From Mycobacterium kansasii ATCC 12478 (GTDB taxonomy: Bacteria; Actinomycetota; Actinomycetes; Mycobacteriales; Mycobacteriaceae): a stretch of DNA of 64,000 nucleotides. The stretch spans positions 1,426,001-1,490,000 of the forward strand of contig NC_022663.1 of NCBI RefSeq assembly GCF_000157895.3, in the 5' to 3' direction. The position numbers and the translations under genes are program-made. Within the stretch, counting starts at the first letter, position 1. Each line of letters opens with the position of its first letter. The notes under the pieces are model-generated. The model saw only the letters and a program-made list of their open reading frames with translations. It did no database searches and was not told the DNA's origin. This document shows positions 47,096-56,154 of this stretch, piece after piece.

Positions 47096-48163
47096 TCAGC
47101 GCTCCCCTACAGCGTGGGCGTCAAGTGGGTTGAGCCGGTTGACAATCAGCGGGTCGGCTTTGGTGAACGGGAAGTCGGGCAGGTCCTCGAGGTGGGTGTT
47201 GAAGGTCGCCGCAAGCACTTCGCGCGAGTAAGCACTCACCGACGTCCGGTAGCCGATGTCGCCGGGGGTCGGCTGGTCGAAGAAGATGCAGAAGTGCATT
47301 TCCGGGGCGTCAACGACCTCGATGTGGTGCGGGTAGGCGCGAGGAATGAAGTAGACGTCGCCTTGTCGCAGGTACCACGTGTCCAGCTCGCCGCCGGGAC
47401 TCATCACGGTCATGCGCGCCGAGCCCCGGTTGACGTAGCCCATCTCGGCGGTGATCGGGTGCCAGTGCGGCTCACGCATCCCGTCCTCGCGGATTCGTAG
47501 GGAGTACATCGACAAGTCTTTGAGTGCCGGCCAATATTGCAGCCGCGCGGTCCTGGCCGAGCCGACCGCCATGCTCACGGGCGGAGTCATCGCATCGACA
47601 GAAAACTTGTGTGGGTCATTGAAGTACGCCGTGTCAGGAACATCGGGTGCCCCGGCGCGGGCGGCTAGGGCGCGGTCGGTGGTGCTGCGGCGCATCGCCG
47701 CGAAATCCGAGGCCGGCAGGTCGTAGGTGTTGCCGAGCACCGCATCGGTCATGGCGCCAAACGCTGCCCCGAGCCCGAAGTCCTCGGGCCGTTCGTTGCG
47801 GAACGCGATGATGAATTCGCACACGTCGGTGCCGATGTTTTCGATGTGGTGCAGCGAGCCGGAGTCGATGTGGAACATGTCGCCGGCGTGCACCACGAAT
47901 GAGGCGAACTGGCTACCGGTGTCGAGCACCGAGACCAGAGCGGTGCCTGAAACACAGTAGGTCAGTTCGTTGGTATTGGCGTGCCAGTGCGGCGTTCGCA
48001 TCGCGCCCGGGTTGATCAGCAGCCGCTTGATCGACAGCCCCTTGAGGATGGGGAAGGTGTCGGCCGTCAGCCGCTGGATGGAACCGAGGTCGGACTCTTC
48101 GACAATTTCACCGCTTTCACCGTCAATCAGCGATGCGACGTGTGTGCTTGTCTGCGTGAGCAT
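47096..48163 (-). CDS. Bicupin, oxalate decarboxylase-like
   Basis: A 355-residue two-cupin protein. The N-terminal cupin has HWHANTNE (His59, His61, Glu66) with the fourth ligand probably His105 or His106. The C-terminal cupin has HWHPITAE (His233, His235, Glu240) and a later PHHIEVV. Both domains therefore keep a full Mn-binding set, as in oxalate decarboxylases and related bicupins. There is no secretion signal. GAGGAG precedes the ATG. The actual substrate is unproven because bicupins also include storage-type and biosynthetic members. No counterpart at this position in M. tuberculosis is recalled. Confidence 0.82.
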   Translation of the reverse strand: MLTQTSTHVASLIDGESGEIVEESDLGSIQRLTADTFPILKGLSIKRLLINPGAMRTPHWHANTNELTYCVSGTALVSVLDTGSQFASFVVHAGDMFHIDSGSLHHIENIGTDVCEFIIAFRNERPEDFGLGAAFGAMTDAVLGNTYDLPASDFAAMRRSTTDRALAARAGAPDVPDTAYFNDPHKFSVDAMTPPVSMAVGSARTARLQYWPALKDLSMYSLRIREDGMREPHWHPITAEMGYVNRGSARMTVMSPGGELDTWYLRQGDVYFIPRAYPHHIEVVDAPEMHFCIFFDQPTPGDIGYRTSVSAYSREVLAATFNTHLEDLPDFPFTKADPLIVNRLNPLDAHAVGER

Positions 48164-48402
48164 TTCATTCTCCTCAACTTCTGGATCGAAGATCGCAGTG
48201 GATCGCTGCCCTCAACGATCCCCGCGTGGGCGACGAGCCGTCCAAGACCCGGTTTCGATGTGTCGATCAGCGTTGGTTATCAAACGCGTCCGCGCTCGGC
48301 GTTTGGACCGCTAGTGTCGGCGACGGCCGGAAAGCCGACCCGGTGCGGATCGGTTGTTAGGACGGGTTTTCGGTGCTCGTGCGCGCGCAGTAAGGGGCGC
48401 GC

Positions 48403-49158
48403 TCAGCCGGAGCCGATGCGGCGCAGGGTGCTTTCGAATAGCACGTCGAGGACATGCTGATTGCTTGTGGTGGCGTCGCCGACAAGCACCAGGTTCGACA
48501 GCTGCGCGAAGGAGAGGTATTGCGTCCTCGCGGCGTTGGTGGAGCCTGCGAAAGCTGTGGTGACCGAGATCCGGAAGAGACGCGGCCCGCGAGCGGAGCG
48601 CGAGTCTTCGATCACATGCACCGTGTGGTTTATGGTGTCCGCGAAGGTGAATCGTGCGCACCGGGACACCCGGGCGGTCATCGCGTCAAAGCCGCTTTGG
48701 TTGAACTCGCGGCCGATTTGCAGGCGGACGTCAGGATGCTGGCCAAAACGTTCGGGCGGATCGGCGGGATCGCGGCCCGCGATTTCGGCGCCGCCGGCGA
48801 TGCCGGGAGCTAGGTCATTGATGTTGGCGCATTCGGGCGGATCGTAGTCCAGGTCACCGCTACGGAACGGTTGCGTCCTGAAGTATCCGAACCTGTCGGC
48901 GCCGGTCCTGGTGTCGACGGTCCATGTTGTCGGGAAGTCGGCCGGTTTGGGAAGCAGGTCGGCCAGCTGTTGGTCAGACAGCGCCGCCAGTCCCGGGGCC
49001 AGCGACTGGACGGTTGGTCGCCAATGTCGCAGCGCGACAGGCGCAGTCGCCAGTACCGCGGCGATGGCAACCAAACACAACAGCGCGGCACTGAAAAGCG
49101 GCGCGCGCGAATCACGTTGGGCGCCCGCGGACCTGCCGTCGCCGGATGTGCCGCTCAT
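48403..49158 (-). CDS. Membrane-anchored exported protein, FPxxW family (downstream of pair)
   Basis: A 251-residue protein with a short cytoplasmic N-terminus, one membrane helix (about 21-42) and an exported domain. Near the start of that domain is LADLLPKPADFPTTW (65-79); later cysteines occur in PPECAN and SRCARF. The layout and spacing are reminiscent of the PknH-type sensor/DUF5642-like exported domains, without enzymatic motifs. Its ATG overlaps the stop of the upstream gene (ATGA), and that neighbour has the same architecture. The 239 bp downstream (48164-48402) contains no supported gene. Function is unknown. Confidence 0.7.
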   Translation of the reverse strand: MSGTSGDGRSAGAQRDSRAPLFSAALLCLVAIAAVLATAPVALRHWRPTVQSLAPGLAALSDQQLADLLPKPADFPTTWTVDTRTGADRFGYFRTQPFRSGDLDYDPPECANINDLAPGIAGGAEIAGRDPADPPERFGQHPDVRLQIGREFNQSGFDAMTARVSRCARFTFADTINHTVHVIEDSRSARGPRLFRISVTTAFAGSTNAARTQYLSFAQLSNLVLVGDATTSNQHVLDVLFESTLRRIGSG

Positions 49159-50000
49159 AGGGCGCGCAATCGCTGCAGCGTTTCGGCGGCGCGACGCTGC
49201 ACCAGCTCGCGATCCCCGGTGGTTTCCATGTGGACGGAGCATTCCAGGATGACGCCACGCAACGCGTAGTAGCTGACGAGGTAGGTCACCGGTGGTTCGT
49301 CCCTGCCGGCGGTGACAAATGTCCTGGTGACGACGGCGGCGACAACGGCGTCGTCGGTCCAGTGGTCCTTGCGCACCGTGGTGGCCGAGCGGTGATCTTT
49401 GAACCGCCCGTTGAAGTCGTAGTTGGTCACCTGGTAGGACCCGCACCGGCCCAGCCAATCCAGGTAATTGGCGATACGCTCCGGACCGTCGGGAACCACC
49501 GAGATTTCGAAATGCGCACTAGGGCCGTGCTCGTCGCTTTCCCCGGTCGCCGGCCAATCCCAGATTCGAGCGTTGCGGGCGAACAGCTGGGTGTAGCGGT
49601 CGACGTCCAGCTCCGCGGCGAGTGCCGCGCCGGAATGGGTCAACAGTTGCGGGATTTTTGTGCACTGCGCCGGTTCATACACGGCTCGCGGGCCAGGCTG
49701 CGGCGCGGTGCTCGAGGCGGTGGTTTCCGGGAGCGACGAGCGGCGCAACGACCCAGACAGGCCATAGCCCCAATCCGCCGGAAAGTCGTCACTCGACGGA
49801 AGCGCGCCGGCCAGAACCCAATCCGCGCGCGATGCCAGACTCGTCGACGAGTTTGCGCGGGGGCCAATCACAAGCATCGTCACCCCACACGCGCCGAGCA
49901 TGGCTAGCGCCGCCCCGGCCACCGGGTATGGCCACGACCGGTGCTGCGCGCGCGTCCCTGACCGCCAAACACGCGCCGCGAATCGCCTACTGGACGCCAT
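49155..50000 (-). CDS. Membrane-anchored exported protein, FPxxW family (upstream of pair)
   Basis: A 281-residue protein with a basic N-terminus, one membrane helix (about 25-46) and an exported domain beginning WVLAGALPSSDDFPADWGYG (61-80). Cysteines in AQCTKI, GRCGSY and LECSVH suggest disulfides. The shared (D/A)DFPxxW element and the tandem overlap indicate that it and its neighbour are diverged duplicates forming one unit. GGAGG precedes the ATG. It lies downstream of the cyclase-LuxR regulator with a 116-bp gap and could be co-expressed. Function is unknown. Confidence 0.7.
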   Translation of the reverse strand: MASSRRFAARVWRSGTRAQHRSWPYPVAGAALAMLGACGVTMLVIGPRANSSTSLASRADWVLAGALPSSDDFPADWGYGLSGSLRRSSLPETTASSTAPQPGPRAVYEPAQCTKIPQLLTHSGAALAAELDVDRYTQLFARNARIWDWPATGESDEHGPSAHFEISVVPDGPERIANYLDWLGRCGSYQVTNYDFNGRFKDHRSATTVRKDHWTDDAVVAAVVTRTFVTAGRDEPPVTYLVSYYALRGVILECSVHMETTGDRELVQRRAAETLQRLRAL

Positions 50001-50116
50001 CGGATCCTCCCGTCTGCGTTATCACGCGGATTGACGAAACATCTCACACTGCAGCGGAGGTCGCACGCCAGTCAGCTGTCCGTAGAGATCCCCGTATAGA
50101 GCCCTGTATCAACCCA

Positions 50117-53100
50117 TCACTGACAACGCCGGGCCGCCTCTTGAGCGAGCTGCACCCGGGAGGTGAGACCGAGCTTGGTATAGACGTGCGTCAGATGGGC
50201 CTGCACCGTACGTGGTGACAGGAAGAGCCGTCCGGCGATGTCTTTGTTGCCCAGCCCCTCGCGGACCAACCGGACAACGTCGAGTTCGGCCGGGGTCAAC
50301 GACTCCCAGCCGCTGGACGCACGTTTGCGTTCGCCGCGGCCGCGCTGGGCGTAGCCGATTGCTTCTTCGGCGCTCAGGGTCGCGCCTGCTGCCCATGCGG
50401 CATCGAAATCGTTATCACCCATCGTGTCTCGCAGTCCGGCCACCGACGCCTCGTAGTCGGGTTGGTGGATCTTGAACAGCACCTGCCCCATCCGCCGGCG
50501 ACAGGCATCGGCCGCGCCGAAAAGCCTTGCCGCTCGGCAATTGTCAGTGCCTTTGCCGAGGTCGGCCAGGCAGTCGAGGGTGTCGGCAAGGTGGAGGTAC
50601 ACGCCGCTGTCCGCTGCGCACGTGAGGGCGTCATGGGCGTCGCGCTCCGACAGGTCTTGCAGGCCCTGAGCCGTCGCCACCCGCGCGCGGGCTAAATACG
50701 CCGCCACCCGGTGCCAGCCGGTCGCCACGGCGACGGCGTCATCGGCCCACGATCGCGCCGCGGTGAGATCACCCAGTGCCCGTGCGGCTTCGACGGCGTT
50801 GAAGCCGCGCTGCGCCACCGCCATCTTGGGCTGAGCCACGCTCAAGTAGCGCCAAGCCGCCTCGCTCGCGACCTGTGCCTCCGCCACATCGCCGCCGGCC
50901 AGCGCCGCTTGCGCTGCGGCCACGTAGCCCAATCCCAAAAAATACTCGCCGAGGTCCGCCACGGCCTCCAGCGCCACTTCCGCGGCCTCTGCTGCCGCGC
51001 TCACCTCACCCCGCTGTGCGTGCGCAACACCGAGGCCCATGAGGCCGGACGCGGTGGGAAACTCATCGTGGGCCGCTTGGCAATCGGCCACCACCGCGCT
51101 GAATTGTGCTACAGCCTGGATCAGTTCGCCCCGCATCAAGAGTGCCCAGCCGAGACTGAGGCGACATAGCCGCGCGCCGAACCGATCGCCGACGGCGTCG
51201 GCGAGATCACACCCCTCTTCGGCGGCGGCTTGGGCCGCGACCGGATCACCCTGCATGACAGCCGTATTCGACTGCTGGGCAAGGACCTGGCTCAGCCTCC
51301 ACTGGTCGCCGATTGCGCGGGCCAGGCCCGCCGCCTCGGCGTAGTACGCTGCGGCCGCCTCGGCGTCGTAGAGGTAGCCCGCGACGATGCCGCAGGCCGT
51401 CAGGACCCGCGCCAGCAGAGCCGGTTCGTCGAGCTCACGAGCAATCGTCAAGGCGCGCTGCGCTCGAGCCGTGTTGTCGCCCCGAAATAGGGTGACAACC
51501 GCCATGTCGGCCAACGCCCGAGCGCGCGTGGCGGCCGTGACTTGGTGTTCGCTCGCGTCGTCGATGGGTATAGCGTCGAACCACGCACACCCTTCCAGGA
51601 TGCGGCCCCGCGTGTGCCAGAGCGGTTGCAGCGCGGACGCGAGGCGCAGCGCCTGTTCCAGGTCGGAGTTTTCCATGCTCCAGGTGAAAGCGCTTCGCAA
51701 ATTGTCCATGTCGGTTTCGGCCTGCACAAGCAGCTGCTCGTAGTCGGTACGTCCCGGCGTGTCCAGCAGCGCAGCCATCGACGTGTAGTAGTCGCGGTGT
51801 CGCGCCCGGATGGCGTCGGCCTCTTCGGATTCGCTCAGTTTCTCCAGTGCGTACTGGCGGACGGTCTCCAGCAGCCGGTATCGCGTTCGGCCACTCGTGT
51901 TTTCGGCGAGCACCAGCGACTTATCCACCAGCAGGGTGAGCTGATCGAGCACTTGGTAACGCTGGATGTCGTCGGCTCCGGCAACCGTTTGCGCGGCGTC
52001 CAGGTCGAAGCCACCGAGAAACACCGCGAGCCGGCGAAACAGGCTGCGTTCGGTGTCGGTGAGCAGCGCGTGGGACCAGTCCACCGAGGCCCGCAACGTC
52101 TGCTGACGGCGCACCGCGGTGCGCGAACCACCGGTCAGCAAGCGGAATCGGTCATGCAGGCCGTCGACGATCTCTGTCAGCGACATCGTCCGCACTCGCG
52201 CAGCCGCCAGTTCGATCGCCAGTGGCATGCCATCGAGGCGGGCGCAGATCTGTTTCACCGCAACGGCGTTGTCGTCGCTGACGGTGAAACCCGCCCGGGC
52301 CAGGCGGGCACGGTCGGCGAACAACTCGACCGCGTCGTCGGCCAGCGACAGCGAGGGCACCTGCCAGGCCGCTTCTCCTGCCACCCCAAGCGGCTCGCGG
52401 CTCGTGGCCAGGACCGTCAAGCCCGGCGCGGCGACAAGCAACGCAGCCACCAGCTTGGAGCTGGCGTCGAGTAGGTGCTCGCAGTTGTCCAGCACGATCA
52501 GCAGCTGACGCTCGCGGATATACCGCAACAGCGTGTCCATGGTTGATCGGCCCGGTTGATCCGGTAGACCGAGCGCCCGGGCCGCCGTGACCGGCACGAC
52601 GTCGGGATGGGTGATCGGCGCCAAATCCACGTAGAACACGCCGTCGCGGAACTTGTCGGCGATCAGCGCGGTGACATGCACCGCCAGCCGCGTCTTGCCC
52701 ACCCCACCCGCCCCGGTCAGGGTGACCAGCCGGCTGCCCGCCAGCGTGTCGCGCAGGCTCGCGATTTCGGGTTGGCGACCAACGAAATTCGTCAGTTCTA
52801 CCGGAATATTATGAGTCGCAACGGTTTCCGGCGTGCGTAGCGGCGGAAAGTCGTTGCGCAGGTCTGGATGGCACAGCTGCACAACCCGCTCGGGCCGAGG
52901 CAGATCGCGCAACGGGTAACTGCCGAGATCGGCCAACCACGCATCGGTCGGGAGCTGGTCGACGACCAAATCACTGGTGGTGCCCGAAAGTACCGTCTGG
53001 CCGCCGTGACCCAGGTCGCGCAGCCGTGCGGTGCGATTGATCGCCGGCCCGACGTAGTTGGCGTCTCCGCCGGTTTGGCTGCGTAGCCGAACTTCACCGG

Positions 53101-53413
53101 TGTGCACGCCGATACGCAGCCTGATCGGTGCCAGCGGCGCGCGCTGCAACCGCACGGCACAGGCCACCGCGTCGGAGGCGCGCGCAAACGCGATCACGAA
53201 GCTGTCGCCCTCGCCCTGCTCGACCGGCCGGACACCGTCGTGGGCGGCGATCGCCTCGGATACCACCCGATCCAAGCGGGTGATAGCGGCCGCCATCTCG
53301 CCGGGGTGCGTATCCCACAGCCGTGTCGAGCCCTCAATGTCAGCCAGCAGCAACGTCACCGTTCCGGTTGGCAGCTCGCCCATGCCCACGTCGCTCCAGT
53401 CGATTTCGCTCAT
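50117..53413 (-). CDS. LuxR-type regulator with class III nucleotide cyclase, NTPase and TPR-like domains
   Basis: A 1,098-residue multidomain protein. Residues about 14-180 are a class III cyclase domain, about 205-550 a NB-ARC/AAA-like NTPase (P-loop GAGGVGKT at 234-241), about 560-1010 helical TPR-like repeats, and about 1035-1095 a LuxR DNA-binding domain (LTPAELDVVRLVREGLGNKDI). In the cyclase, metal Asp25 and Asp70 and the transition-state Asn126/Arg130 are kept. The two substrate-defining positions, usually Lys and Asp, are Gln66 and Asn119, the same swap known in Rv0386. Low or dual cAMP/cGMP activity is therefore likely. It belongs to the Rv0386/Rv1358/Rv2488c family. The ATG at 53411-53413 was chosen; others exist upstream. 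Confidence 0.92.
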   Translation of the reverse strand: MSEIDWSDVGMGELPTGTVTLLLADIEGSTRLWDTHPGEMAAAITRLDRVVSEAIAAHDGVRPVEQGEGDSFVIAFARASDAVACAVRLQRAPLAPIRLRIGVHTGEVRLRSQTGGDANYVGPAINRTARLRDLGHGGQTVLSGTTSDLVVDQLPTDAWLADLGSYPLRDLPRPERVVQLCHPDLRNDFPPLRTPETVATHNIPVELTNFVGRQPEIASLRDTLAGSRLVTLTGAGGVGKTRLAVHVTALIADKFRDGVFYVDLAPITHPDVVPVTAARALGLPDQPGRSTMDTLLRYIRERQLLIVLDNCEHLLDASSKLVAALLVAAPGLTVLATSREPLGVAGEAAWQVPSLSLADDAVELFADRARLARAGFTVSDDNAVAVKQICARLDGMPLAIELAAARVRTMSLTEIVDGLHDRFRLLTGGSRTAVRRQQTLRASVDWSHALLTDTERSLFRRLAVFLGGFDLDAAQTVAGADDIQRYQVLDQLTLLVDKSLVLAENTSGRTRYRLLETVRQYALEKLSESEEADAIRARHRDYYTSMAALLDTPGRTDYEQLLVQAETDMDNLRSAFTWSMENSDLEQALRLASALQPLWHTRGRILEGCAWFDAIPIDDASEHQVTAATRARALADMAVVTLFRGDNTARAQRALTIARELDEPALLARVLTACGIVAGYLYDAEAAAAYYAEAAGLARAIGDQWRLSQVLAQQSNTAVMQGDPVAAQAAAEEGCDLADAVGDRFGARLCRLSLGWALLMRGELIQAVAQFSAVVADCQAAHDEFPTASGLMGLGVAHAQRGEVSAAAEAAEVALEAVADLGEYFLGLGYVAAAQAALAGGDVAEAQVASEAAWRYLSVAQPKMAVAQRGFNAVEAARALGDLTAARSWADDAVAVATGWHRVAAYLARARVATAQGLQDLSERDAHDALTCAADSGVYLHLADTLDCLADLGKGTDNCRAARLFGAADACRRRMGQVLFKIHQPDYEASVAGLRDTMGDNDFDAAWAAGATLSAEEAIGYAQRGRGERKRASSGWESLTPAELDVVRLVREGLGNKDIAGRLFLSPRTVQAHLTHVYTKLGLTSRVQLAQEAARRCQ

Positions 53414-53649
53414 GGTAGCCAGCATGCGGATACGCCGATCGCAAAACATCAGCGAAATGGCCAATACTGCGAGTTGCCGGGTGCGCCCTGTTACGCGACT
53501 GCGCGGATCGCGGAATTAGGCATTTCCGCCGATGGCCGCTTACCGGCCCCTGGAAGCCGGTCACCGGGATATCCGGGCCCGGGGATGCATGGCTCGAGGA
53601 GCTTGCGCTCGCCGACGAGTCTGTCGGTGGGCTGCGATAGTCTTCGAAC

Positions 53650-55014
53650 ATGCGTTCGGATCGGGAGTCGGTGGTGGCGGTGCTCGACCGTCTCGATGCC
53701 GACGTCGACGCGTTGATTGAGACGTCTTTCGACGCGCTCACCACGCCTGAGCGGTTGCGGGTACTGGAGCGTCTGGAGCGGGTGGCACGCCGGCTACCGG
53801 TAGCCGAGCATGCATTGATCAACCAGATCGTCGAGCAGGCCAGCGAGGAGGAGTTGGGCGGGCGGCCGCCCTCGGCGTTGGCCACCCGGCTGCGGATCAC
53901 GCGGGCAGAGGCCAGCCGGCGGGTGGCGGAGGCCGCCGAACTCGGTGAGCGCCGCGCGCTGACCGGCGAACCGTTGGCGCCGCAGCTGGGCGCCACCGCT
54001 GCCGCCCAGCGCGGCGGCCATATCGGCGAAGGTCAGGTACGGGTGATCCGCGACTTCCTTCGTCACCTGCCCGTCGAGGTGGACATCGAGACGCGCGAGA
54101 AAGCCGAGGCCCATCTGGCCCGGCTGGCCACCCAGTACCGGCCCGACCAATTGGCCAAGCTGGCTCAGCGACTCATGGACTGCCTCAATCCCGACGGCAC
54201 CTTCACCGATGAGGACAGGGCACGGCGACGCGGTCTGACCGTGGGAAAGCAGGGGCTGGATGGGATGTCGCGGATCAGCGGCTATCTGACCCCGGAGGCA
54301 CGCGCCACCCTCGACGCGGTGTTGGCCAAGCTGGCCGCTCCGGGCATGTGCAACCCGCACGACGAAAGCCCGGTGGTCGACGGCCCGGCACCCGAGGCGG
54401 CCGCCCAGCGTGACAGCCGCTCGCAAAGCCAGCGCAACCACGACGGACTGCTGGCCGGCCTGCGCGGGCTGCTGGCCAGCGGTGAGCTGGGCCAACACAA
54501 CGGCCTGCCGGCCACCATCATCGTGTCCACCACACTCGACGACCTCGAAGCCGCCGCCGGCAAGGCGCTCACCGGCGGGGGCACCTTGTTGCCCATGTCG
54601 GATGTGATTCGCCTGGCCCGCCACGCCCACCACTACCTCGCACTCTTCGACAACGGCAAACCCCTGGCCCTCTACCACACCAAACGCCTCGCGTCGCCCG
54701 GACAACGAATTGTCCTGTACGCCAACGATCGTGGCTGCAGCGCACCGGGATGCGACGTACCGGGCTATCGCTGCGAGGTCCATCACGTGCGGGAATGGGC
54801 CACCACCGGTCGCACCGACATCGACCAACTCACCCTGGCCTGCAGACCCCACCACAAACTCCTCGACAGCGGCTGGACCACCCGCAAAAACGCCCACGGC
54901 GACACCGAATGGATACCGCCGCCGCATCTAGACCACGGCCAGCCCACCACCAACACCTTCCACCACCCGGAGAAACTCCTGCGCGACGGAGACGACGATG
55001 AGGACGCGGCATAA
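53650..55014 (+). CDS. DUF222/13E12-repeat family protein with HNH endonuclease domain
   Basis: A 454-residue protein of the mycobacterial REP13E12 family. An N-terminal DUF222 helical domain (about 1-250) is followed by an HNH nuclease domain (about 350-410): CSAPGCDVPGYRCEVHH, with zinc-binding cysteines and catalytic His, then ACRPHHKLL. The zinc cysteines and HH..H..H pattern look intact, so it may be active. Members are multicopy in M. tuberculosis, where REP13E12 copies serve as attachment sites for the phiRv1 prophage. No terminal repeats or integrase were seen here. It diverges from the regulator gene, 236 bp from its start. Confidence 0.9.
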   Translation: MRSDRESVVAVLDRLDADVDALIETSFDALTTPERLRVLERLERVARRLPVAEHALINQIVEQASEEELGGRPPSALATRLRITRAEASRRVAEAAELGERRALTGEPLAPQLGATAAAQRGGHIGEGQVRVIRDFLRHLPVEVDIETREKAEAHLARLATQYRPDQLAKLAQRLMDCLNPDGTFTDEDRARRRGLTVGKQGLDGMSRISGYLTPEARATLDAVLAKLAAPGMCNPHDESPVVDGPAPEAAAQRDSRSQSQRNHDGLLAGLRGLLASGELGQHNGLPATIIVSTTLDDLEAAAGKALTGGGTLLPMSDVIRLARHAHHYLALFDNGKPLALYHTKRLASPGQRIVLYANDRGCSAPGCDVPGYRCEVHHVREWATTGRTDIDQLTLACRPHHKLLDSGWTTRKNAHGDTEWIPPPHLDHGQPTTNTFHHPEKLLRDGDDDEDAA

Positions 55015-55047
55015 CCACCCGCTGCCCCACTCATTAACGTGAGCCCA

Positions 55048-55569
55048 ATGAATGAGCAGCGCCGCACCCTTGTGCTGATGCGACACGCGAAGTCGGCGTA
55101 TCCGGACGGCGTTGCCGATCACGACCGGCCGCTGGCGTCACGAGGCATCCGCGAGGCCGGGCTGGCCGGAAACTGGTTGCGGGCCAACGTGCCGAGGGTC
55201 GACGGTGTGCTGTGCTCGACGGCCACCCGCACCCGAGAGACGTTGGCACGCACCGGCGTCGATGCGCCGGTGCGTTACACCGAGCGGCTCTACGGCGCCA
55301 CACCCGGCGCCGTGATCGAGGAGATCAACCGGGTAGCCGATAGCGTCAAGACTCTCCTCGTGGTCGGGCACGAGCCCACCACCTCAGCGCTGGCCCTCAT
55401 CCTGGCCGCCGCCGATGGCACCCATGGCACCAATGACACCGCTGCACAACGTATTTCGGAGAAGTTCCCGACGTCGGCGATCGCAGTGCTGCGAGTCTCC
55501 GACCGCTGGCAAGACCTCGAACCCGGCGGTGCCGCACTCGTCGCCTTCCATGTGCCGCGGGAGGGTTGA
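55048..55569 (+). CDS. Phosphohistidine phosphatase SixA-like (Rv1276c-like)
   Basis: A 173-residue histidine-phosphatase-superfamily protein. The catalytic RHAKS motif is at 12-16 (His13), with CSTATRTRET (second Arg) and VGHEPTTS (second catalytic His) downstream. SixA in E. coli removes phosphate from histidine phosphotransfer domains; the mycobacterial substrate is unknown. ATG 55048 was chosen; a GTG three codons upstream is possible. It sits tail to tail with lprC, as in M. tuberculosis. Confidence 0.9.
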   Translation: MNEQRRTLVLMRHAKSAYPDGVADHDRPLASRGIREAGLAGNWLRANVPRVDGVLCSTATRTRETLARTGVDAPVRYTERLYGATPGAVIEEINRVADSVKTLLVVGHEPTTSALALILAAADGTHGTNDTAAQRISEKFPTSAIAVLRVSDRWQDLEPGGAALVAFHVPREG

Positions 55570-55611
55570 CCGGGCATAGAGGTGCCGTTGGCGCCATCCG
55601 CAACCGCCGAC

Positions 55612-56154
55612 TCAGGCGTTGGTGGCCAGCGTCAACTCCATCAGCTTGATGGCCTGCCCGCAGGCGTCGATACCGGGCGCCTGCGGGTTGACCCACCACC
55701 CGACCACTCCGGCCGCATCGCTGGCCACGCCGCATCCGCCGTTGGGATCTCCGGTCCGCATCACAATCGAGTCGATGCCCTGGATGGTGCGATTCTCGAT
55801 CTGGTATTTCAGGCCCTCAGCGACCTTGCGTTCGTTGCCCAGACTGCCCTGCTCGAACCAGAACCGGGTGATGTCGATCAAACCGGCCGGGTTGGCCGCC
55901 TGCCACCGGCATATCGCGCCCACGAATGTGCTTTGGATGTCGAGCGGATCTGCGCCGACGGTCTTGGCCAGGATGTCGGTGGTCAGGACCTCACATTCCT
56001 TGAGCAGGTTCGGATATTGCCTTTCGGAATTGTCGTTGCGCGGCACCCCGCCCGCGCCCGCCTTCACGGCGGTGCCGGAAATCGACCTCGTGCAACCCAC
56101 CAGGAAAATCAGCGCGGTGATCAATGCGGCGGCACCGACCAGGACACGTCTCAT
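55612..56154 (-). CDS. lprC: Lipoprotein LprC (DUF3558-like, Rv1275-like)
   Basis: A 180-residue lipoprotein with signal peptide and lipobox LVGC (Cys21). The mature domain has cysteines in LKECEV, AICRWQ, GGCGV and DACGQ, consistent with two disulfides, and matches the DUF3558 family of mycobacterial surface lipoproteins. It starts by ATGA overlap with lprB. The two are probably translated together and displayed on the outer leaflet of the plasma membrane. Function is unknown. Confidence 0.9.
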   Translation of the reverse strand: MRRVLVGAAALITALIFLVGCTRSISGTAVKAGAGGVPRNDNSERQYPNLLKECEVLTTDILAKTVGADPLDIQSTFVGAICRWQAANPAGLIDITRFWFEQGSLGNERKVAEGLKYQIENRTIQGIDSIVMRTGDPNGGCGVASDAAGVVGWWVNPQAPGIDACGQAIKLMELTLATNA

